A DNA stretch of 18,169 nucleotides. Source: Dehalococcoidia bacterium. Lineage in GTDB: Bacteria; Chloroflexota; Dehalococcoidia; GIF9; AB-539-J10. A program made the translations under genes and the position numbers. Below the pieces are notes generated by a model that saw only the letters and a list, made by a program, of their open reading frames with translations, did no database searches and was not told the origin of the DNA. This document shows, one piece after another, positions 14,789-18,169 of this stretch (its first letter is position 1; each line of letters opens with the position of its first letter). The DNA is taken from NCBI GenBank assembly GCA_030626915.1, contig DAOUTC010000007.1, positions 1-18,169 of the forward strand. The letters are read 5' to 3'.

Positions 14789-14938
14789 ATGCTGGCTGGG
14801 CTTAAACCACTAACCTACCTCAATGTGAAAGCTGAGCCTGTCCAGCTTAAGCGCATTGAGCAAATTGATATAATCCGGGCGCAAGCGGTATGGGAAACAC
14901 CTGGGTCGCTTAGTCCTTGGGAGACAGCTTGTCACTAA
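14789..14938 (+). CDS. Possible small protein of 49 residues
   Basis: An ATG at 14789 follows AGAGAGGAATGACCCC, a reasonable ribosome site. It encodes MLAGLKPLTYLNVKAEPVQ, then LKRIEQIDIIRAQAVWETPG, SLSPWETACH and stop. I recognise no family. It sits between the Gate-domain gene and the convergent DUF502 gene, and overlaps the latter's last codons on the other strand. It may be the stub of a lost gene or chance coding. Confidence 0.25.
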   Translation: MLAGLKPLTYLNVKAEPVQLKRIEQIDIIRAQAVWETPGSLSPWETACH

Positions 14939-15545
14939 TCTCCTCGAGTGACACTCTGCCAGCAGATACAACCATCTTTAAAGCATCATCAACCGAAATG
15001 TTGGTGCGGATAATCTTATCTTCCGTCACTATCTCCAGGAAGCCCGATGTCGGATTAGGAGAAGTGGGTATAAAGACGTTGAGCAATCTTTCACCGGACT
15101 TGCTATACGATTCGTTCGTGATAAAGCCTATTGTCCTCATACCCTCTTTAGGGAACTCTACAAGCGCCACCTGCATAAAGCCAGTTTTGCCTGGTCGAGA
15201 GAAGCTTTCCAGGATTTGTTTGATACCGGCATAGAGTTGCCACACTACCGGGACTTTCACCAACAAGGACTCACCGTAATGAATCACCCTCCTTCCCACA
15301 ATGTTGCTGGCTATCACCCCAGCCAAATAAACCAATACTATCGTTACGCCGAAGCCTACTCCAGGAACTGTGCGACCCCATATAGACCTGATTACAGGCT
15401 GCAGTATATTGTCGAGGGCACCAAAGATCCAGACAAATATTAATATGGTGGCACCAATTGGCACAACAACGAGAATGCCCGTGACGAATTGCGTCCTCAA
15501 TTTCTTGCCTAGCCAACCCCAGGATACTCTCTGACCGTGCTTCAT
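14910..15545 (-). CDS. DUF502 family inner-membrane protein
   Basis: The 211-residue protein matches the widespread DUF502 family of unknown function. A basic N-terminus precedes a membrane segment, FVTGILVVVPIGATILIFVWIFGAL (about residues 20-44). A second follows in VPGVGFGVTIVLVYLAGVIASNIVGRRV (about 60-85). The soluble part includes VKVPVVWQLYAGIKQILESFS, VALVEFPKEGMRTIGFIT and VFIPTSPNPTSGFLEIV, the usual family landmarks. The ATG at 15545 is preceded by AAGGAGG, a strong ribosome site. It stands alone, convergent with the nucleoside operon. An extended -10 box lies 67 bases upstream. Confidence 0.88.
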   Translation of the reverse strand: MKHGQRVSWGWLGKKLRTQFVTGILVVVPIGATILIFVWIFGALDNILQPVIRSIWGRTVPGVGFGVTIVLVYLAGVIASNIVGRRVIHYGESLLVKVPVVWQLYAGIKQILESFSRPGKTGFMQVALVEFPKEGMRTIGFITNESYSKSGERLLNVFIPTSPNPTSGFLEIVTEDKIIRTNISVDDALKMVVSAGRVSLEEISDKLSPKD

Positions 15546-15611
15546 TTCCCTAGCCTCCTTATTGCGCTAATTACACTAATACTTTTACTTTCAAGTAACC
15601 AATTGATAGCT

Positions 15612-15617
15612 ATTGTA
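15612..15617 (-). promoter_or_regulatory. Candidate extended -10 promoter of the DUF502 gene
   Basis: On the minus strand TACAAT is preceded by TGT. A perfect TTGACA lies 11 bases further upstream, too near to act as a normal -35. The message would have a leader of about 60 bases before the ATG at 15545. Confidence 0.4.
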
Positions 15618-15855
15618 ACACTATGAATTGTCAACGAGAAATGAAACACAATGAGCTCGAACTGACCGAAAGCCAATTAAAAGATGGGACCCAAGATGGG
15701 GGAAATCTATTCTTCGCCTTAAACAAACTGGCTTTTTGTTCATCTCAATGTGAATCGTATTCCTTGCTTTGGAGCTTGCCCCCTTTGTTTAGACTCGACC
15801 CCTTGCGCAGTAGCTGACATAGAGTAAGTTTCTATGCACACCGTGTCCATTGTGG

Positions 15856-15861
15856 TATAAT
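15856..15861 (+). promoter_or_regulatory. Extended -10 promoter ahead of the glycosyltransferase unit
   Basis: A perfect TATAAT is preceded by TGG (extended -10). No good -35 is visible. It would produce a leader of about 140 bases before the TTG start at 16008, covering the possible small frame and the pairing segments. Confidence 0.5.
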
Positions 15862-15887
15862 ATTTATAGTTCCAAAGGGCAAGTGCC

Positions 15888-15986
15888 ATGTTAGCAGTAG
15901 CCCCGGTGGTAGGGTTGGCGCTAGCTCTTGGAGCCAAAGTCCGGTGTTCTCCTGCAAAAGGACCATCCACTAAGTCCTTCTGCTAG
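15888..15986 (+). CDS. Possible 32-residue leader peptide
   Basis: The ATG at 15888 follows AAAGGG about 11 bases upstream and opens a frame MLAVAPVVGLALALGAKV, then RCSPAKGPSTKSFC, then stop. It lies inside the predicted leader of the glycosyltransferase gene, which starts 21 bases after this stop. The product is hydrophobic then polar and resembles nothing I know. It may be a real leader peptide or chance coding in a structured RNA. Confidence 0.25.
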   Translation: MLAVAPVVGLALALGAKVRCSPAKGPSTKSFC

Positions 15987-16007
15987 AGACCCCTTCTGGA
16001 GATAGGT

Positions 16008-17264
16008 TTGAAGATCGCTTTCATTGCACCTGATGTTCATTATCATGCAGGTCCAGCAAGAGTCACCGCTGCCCTGATCGAAAGGTTTTGTGAAGACCAT
16101 CAGGTTTCGGTTTTTTCTCACACTATCGAGGGAATTGACCTATCCAAAATTAAGCACTATAAGGTGCCAGCGATTACCCGCCCCAAGTTTTTAGCATACA
16201 TTACCTTCCTGGTATCCAGCACCATCATCCTTACCGTTCTTTCCCTCCTCAGGAAAAGGGACTTTGATATCATCCATTCATCAGGGTGTTGTTGTGCCTT
16301 TTCTACTGATGTTATCACCTCCCATTTTTGTGAGAGGGAAGGCCTTCGTCTTGAAAAGCCAAACATAATTGAGATGCCGCATAAGACTGTGTTGCAAAAA
16401 CTGAAAGCTCTTGACCACAGGATATATCGTAGATTAGCCGCCTTTGTTGAGGGACTAGTATTCGGGCACAACAGCCCCAAAGCGCGTATCGTAGTTTCAC
16501 AGTCCATGAAAAGGGAGTTCGTTTGCCACTACGGCGATGCCGCCGAAAGTATTATCGTAATCCCCAATGGGGTTGATCTGAAGATGTTTAACCCAGCAAA
16601 TCGGCCACTCTACAGGGATAGGATCAGACAAAGGCATGGCATATCCCGTAGTGACTTGGTACTGATGTTCGCTGGGGGTGATTGGGAGAGAAAAGGAGTG
16701 TCTTATACTATAGAAGCGCTTTCGCTACTTCCCCGGCCGGATGTCAAACTTTTGATCGTTGGTAGCGGCGACGAGAAACTTTATGGTCAGCTTGCGGAGC
16801 TAAAGCAGGTGAGGGAGAGGATAATCTTTGTTCCTCACACCAGCGTTCTGTGGGAATACTATGCTGCTAGCGATATATTCGTTTTTCCTACCATATATGA
16901 ACCTTTTGGCCTGGTCATTGTCGAGGCTATGGCTAGCGCCTTACCCGTAATCACCAGCGGGGTTGCCGGAGCTGCCGACGTCATAATCGACGGGGTAAAT
17001 GGCCTCCTACTTAGAGAGCCCTCCGATGTCAATGACCTAGCAGCAAAAATCGAGTTGCTGCTTCTAAATGCCGAACTTAGAAAGACCATGGGTGAGCATG
17101 CCAGGGAGGCCGTAGAAGACCTTTCATGGGATTGGGTAGCTCAGAAAACAATAGACGTCTATAATAGGGTATTAAGCCGCCCGAACTTAGAAAGACCATG
17201 GGTGAGCATGCCAGGGAGACTGCAGGAAAACTTTCAGGGGGCCGGGCAGCTGAGAAAACCCTAA
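16008..17264 (+). CDS. GT4-family glycosyltransferase with a duplicated, frameshifted 3' end
   Basis: A retaining GT-B glycosyltransferase that transfers a sugar from a nucleotide-sugar; acceptor unknown. The start is a TTG at 16008 with GGAG seven bases upstream, giving MKIAFIAPDVHYHAGPARV, the N-terminal Rossmann domain typical of the family. The C-terminal domain shows MFAGGDWERKGVSYTIEAL, LLIVGSGDEK, and YEPFGLVIVEAMASALPV with the donor-binding E-x7-E pair (Glu298 and Glu306). Normal family sequence ends near residue 391 (WVAQKTIDVYNRVLSR). The last 27 residues come from a 110-bp direct repeat of the 3' end read in another frame, and look unnatural (PNLERPWVSMPGRLQ...). The protein is probably still functional because the core is complete. 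It is followed by a GH15 gene, suggesting a glucan or trehalose-like pathway. Confidence 0.85.
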   Translation: MKIAFIAPDVHYHAGPARVTAALIERFCEDHQVSVFSHTIEGIDLSKIKHYKVPAITRPKFLAYITFLVSSTIILTVLSLLRKRDFDIIHSSGCCCAFSTDVITSHFCEREGLRLEKPNIIEMPHKTVLQKLKALDHRIYRRLAAFVEGLVFGHNSPKARIVVSQSMKREFVCHYGDAAESIIVIPNGVDLKMFNPANRPLYRDRIRQRHGISRSDLVLMFAGGDWERKGVSYTIEALSLLPRPDVKLLIVGSGDEKLYGQLAELKQVRERIIFVPHTSVLWEYYAASDIFVFPTIYEPFGLVIVEAMASALPVITSGVAGAADVIIDGVNGLLLREPSDVNDLAAKIELLLLNAELRKTMGEHAREAVEDLSWDWVAQKTIDVYNRVLSRPNLERPWVSMPGRLQENFQGAGQLRKP

Positions 17265-17290
17265 AAGTCTATAATAGTGCATTAAACCAA
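17071..17290 (+). repeat. 110-bp partial tandem duplication of the glycosyltransferase 3' end
   Basis: Copy 1 is 17071-17180 and copy 2 is 17181-17290. The first 38 bases (from CCGAACTTAG to CAGGGAG) are identical; the rest is clearly related but diverged. Read in the frame matching copy 1, copy 2 gives ELRKTMGEHARETAGKLSGG, RAAEKTLKVYNSALNQERGV, I and a stop at 17306-17308. That is itself a proper family C-terminus, 8 bases before the next gene. Because 110 is not a multiple of three, the actual reading frame leaves it and stops at 17262-17264. Confidence 0.9.
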
Positions 17291-17316
17291 GAGAGGGGGG
17301 TAATCTAACAACTAAC

Positions 17317-18169
17317 ATGCCCAGAGACTTACCTATAGGCAATGGCAACCTGTTCATCAATTTCGATATTGATTACAACATCCGGGACATCTACTATCCT
17401 TATGTTGGCAAAGAGAACCATACTGAAGGTTGTGTATCACGTACTGGCATCTGGGTTGACGGAAGCTTCGCATGGATTGACAGCCCTGAGTGGCTGAAGG
17501 AAATGGACTATGAAAGCGAGAGTCTGGTCACCCGTGTTATTGCTACTAACCCTGCAATAGGGCTCACTCTCACCTTCTCTGATGTTGTGGACTTTCACCG
17601 GGACATCTTCTTAAGGCGGGTTGATATAGCCAATCACCGAGATTACCCACGCAATGTACGCCTATTCTTCCATTATGCGCTACGGATTCTGGGCAATGAA
17701 ATCGGCGATACTATCTACTACCACCCAAGGCTGAGAGCATTGGTGATGTACAAAGAGCGGCGTTACTTCCTGGCAGGTGGCCAAGTAAATAAAAGGATTG
17801 GCATTGACGATTGGACAACTGGAAGCACAAAATCAGAATATGAACAAGGTGCATGGCACGATGCCGAAGATGGCAAATTGGGGAAGGTGCCTCTTACGTG
17901 TGGATTCGCTGAGGGTGTCATCGGGCTCTATGACACCGCTGTGCCCGCTAGGGGAAGTTCAACCATTTATCACTGGCTGGCGGCAAGTACCCGCTTCCAC
18001 GGAGTTGAGGAACTCGATGCCCTGGTTCACGAACGCGGACCTGAGTCATTCATCACGCGCACCTGTGACTACTGGCGAGCTTGGGTGAATAAGGAATCAC
18101 TAGACTTTGCCGACCTGCCGACCTCTATATTGGACCTGTACAAACGCAGCTTGCTCACTATACGCGTGC
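17317..18169 (+). CDS. Glycoside hydrolase family 15 (glucoamylase-like), partial at the window edge
   Basis: GH15 enzymes release glucose from alpha-glucans or hydrolyse related alpha-glucosides such as trehalose. From the ATG at 17317 an open frame runs to the window end (284 codons). It begins MPRDLPIGNGNLFINFDIDY and NIRDIYYPYVGKENHTEG, the start of the N-terminal beta-sandwich domain of prokaryotic GH15 proteins. It continues with TGIWVDGSFAWI, LTLTFSDVVDFHRDIFLRRVDI and STIYHWLAASTRFHGVEELDAL. It reaches the first helix of the (alpha/alpha)6 barrel at LDLYKRSLLTIRV. The catalytic glutamates lie beyond the edge. No signal peptide is seen, so it is probably cytoplasmic. No close ribosome site is present; GAGAGGGGGG is about 17 bases upstream. 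It follows the glycosyltransferase, probably in one operon. Confidence 0.85.
   Translation, partial: MPRDLPIGNGNLFINFDIDYNIRDIYYPYVGKENHTEGCVSRTGIWVDGSFAWIDSPEWLKEMDYESESLVTRVIATNPAIGLTLTFSDVVDFHRDIFLRRVDIANHRDYPRNVRLFFHYALRILGNEIGDTIYYHPRLRALVMYKERRYFLAGGQVNKRIGIDDWTTGSTKSEYEQGAWHDAEDGKLGKVPLTCGFAEGVIGLYDTAVPARGSSTIYHWLAASTRFHGVEELDALVHERGPESFITRTCDYWRAWVNKESLDFADLPTSILDLYKRSLLTIRV

Larger units (their letters stand above)
15618..16007. other. Intergenic region with leader-like structure before the glycosyltransferase gene
   Basis: Apart from the promoter elements listed, the first half holds no convincing gene. The plus-strand frame at 15623-15817 has no ribosome site and no recognisable product. 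The second half, after TATAAT at 15856, is rich in pairing segments. These include GGC-AAGT-GCC (15878-15887), AAGGAC/GTCCTT (15958-15963 with 15974-15979, perfect 6-bp stem, 10-base loop) and a long-range TAGCAG/CTGCTA pair (15892-15897 with 15980-15985). A 32-codon frame overlaps it. I recognise no riboswitch class. Confidence 0.45.

Noticed and set aside
15623..15817. A 64-codon plus-strand frame starting MNCQREMKHNELELTESQ
   Set aside because: No ribosome site precedes it, it starts at the DUF502 promoter, and the second half is low in protein-like character. I recognise no homologue.
15740..15970. A 76-codon minus-strand frame (MDGPFAGEHRTLAPRASANP...) across the glycosyltransferase leader
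   Set aside because: It lacks a ribosome site, crosses the strong plus-strand -10 box, and its composition looks like the complement of a structured leader, not a protein.

Overview
The window looks like a chromosomal segment of an anaerobic bacterium, most likely Chloroflexota close to Dehalococcoidia. This is an inference from gene content. It has archaeal-type genes (an ApgM-like phosphomutase, a COG1497-type regulator, a cysteine desulfidase), a moderate G+C content, frequent GTG/TTG starts and dispersed short repeats of the kind common in such genomes. I could run no database search, so the taxon is tentative. I see no phage, CRISPR array, insertion sequence or rRNA.

Left part (1-8051, all minus strand, read right to left). 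An ApgM-like phosphomutase (6867-8051) is followed 9 bases later by aspartate kinase (5640-6857), suggesting an aspartate-family amino-acid unit. An AT-rich repeat spacer follows, then a TPR protein (4696-5499) and gyrA (2191-4665). A palindrome-bearing promoter region comes next, then an acyl-CoA synthetase gene broken by one frameshift (609-2095), then a FabF-type ketosynthase (601 to the window edge). gyrA carries two low-complexity or repeat-derived in-frame insertions in its C-terminal domain.

Middle (8052-11751). A tRNA-Pro(CGG) gene at 8095-8168 diverges from the phosphomutase gene, and their promoters overlap. A 550-base stretch without a convincing gene follows. Then come an L-cysteine desulfidase homologue (8720-10186, plus), a convergent winged-helix regulator (10216-11004, minus) that may control it, a strong double hairpin, and endonuclease III (11107-11751, minus).

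Right part (11811-18169). A tight plus-strand operon encodes a nucleoside hydrolase, a PfkB sugar or nucleoside kinase and a Gate-domain membrane protein, which together make a plausible nucleoside-salvage module. DUF502 membrane protein lies on the minus strand (14910-15545). After a structured 460-base intergenic region come a GT4 glycosyltransferase (16008-17264) and a GH15 glucoamylase-like protein that runs off the right edge. The glycosyltransferase 3' end carries a 110-bp partial tandem duplication that shifts the frame and replaces the native C-terminus.

No obviously new multi-gene defence or mobile system is visible. The points most worth a second look are the repeat-derived insertions in gyrA, the phosphomutase/aspartate-kinase pairing (a possible alternative homoserine kinase), the desulfidase/regulator pair, the nucleoside module, and the duplicated glycosyltransferase end.
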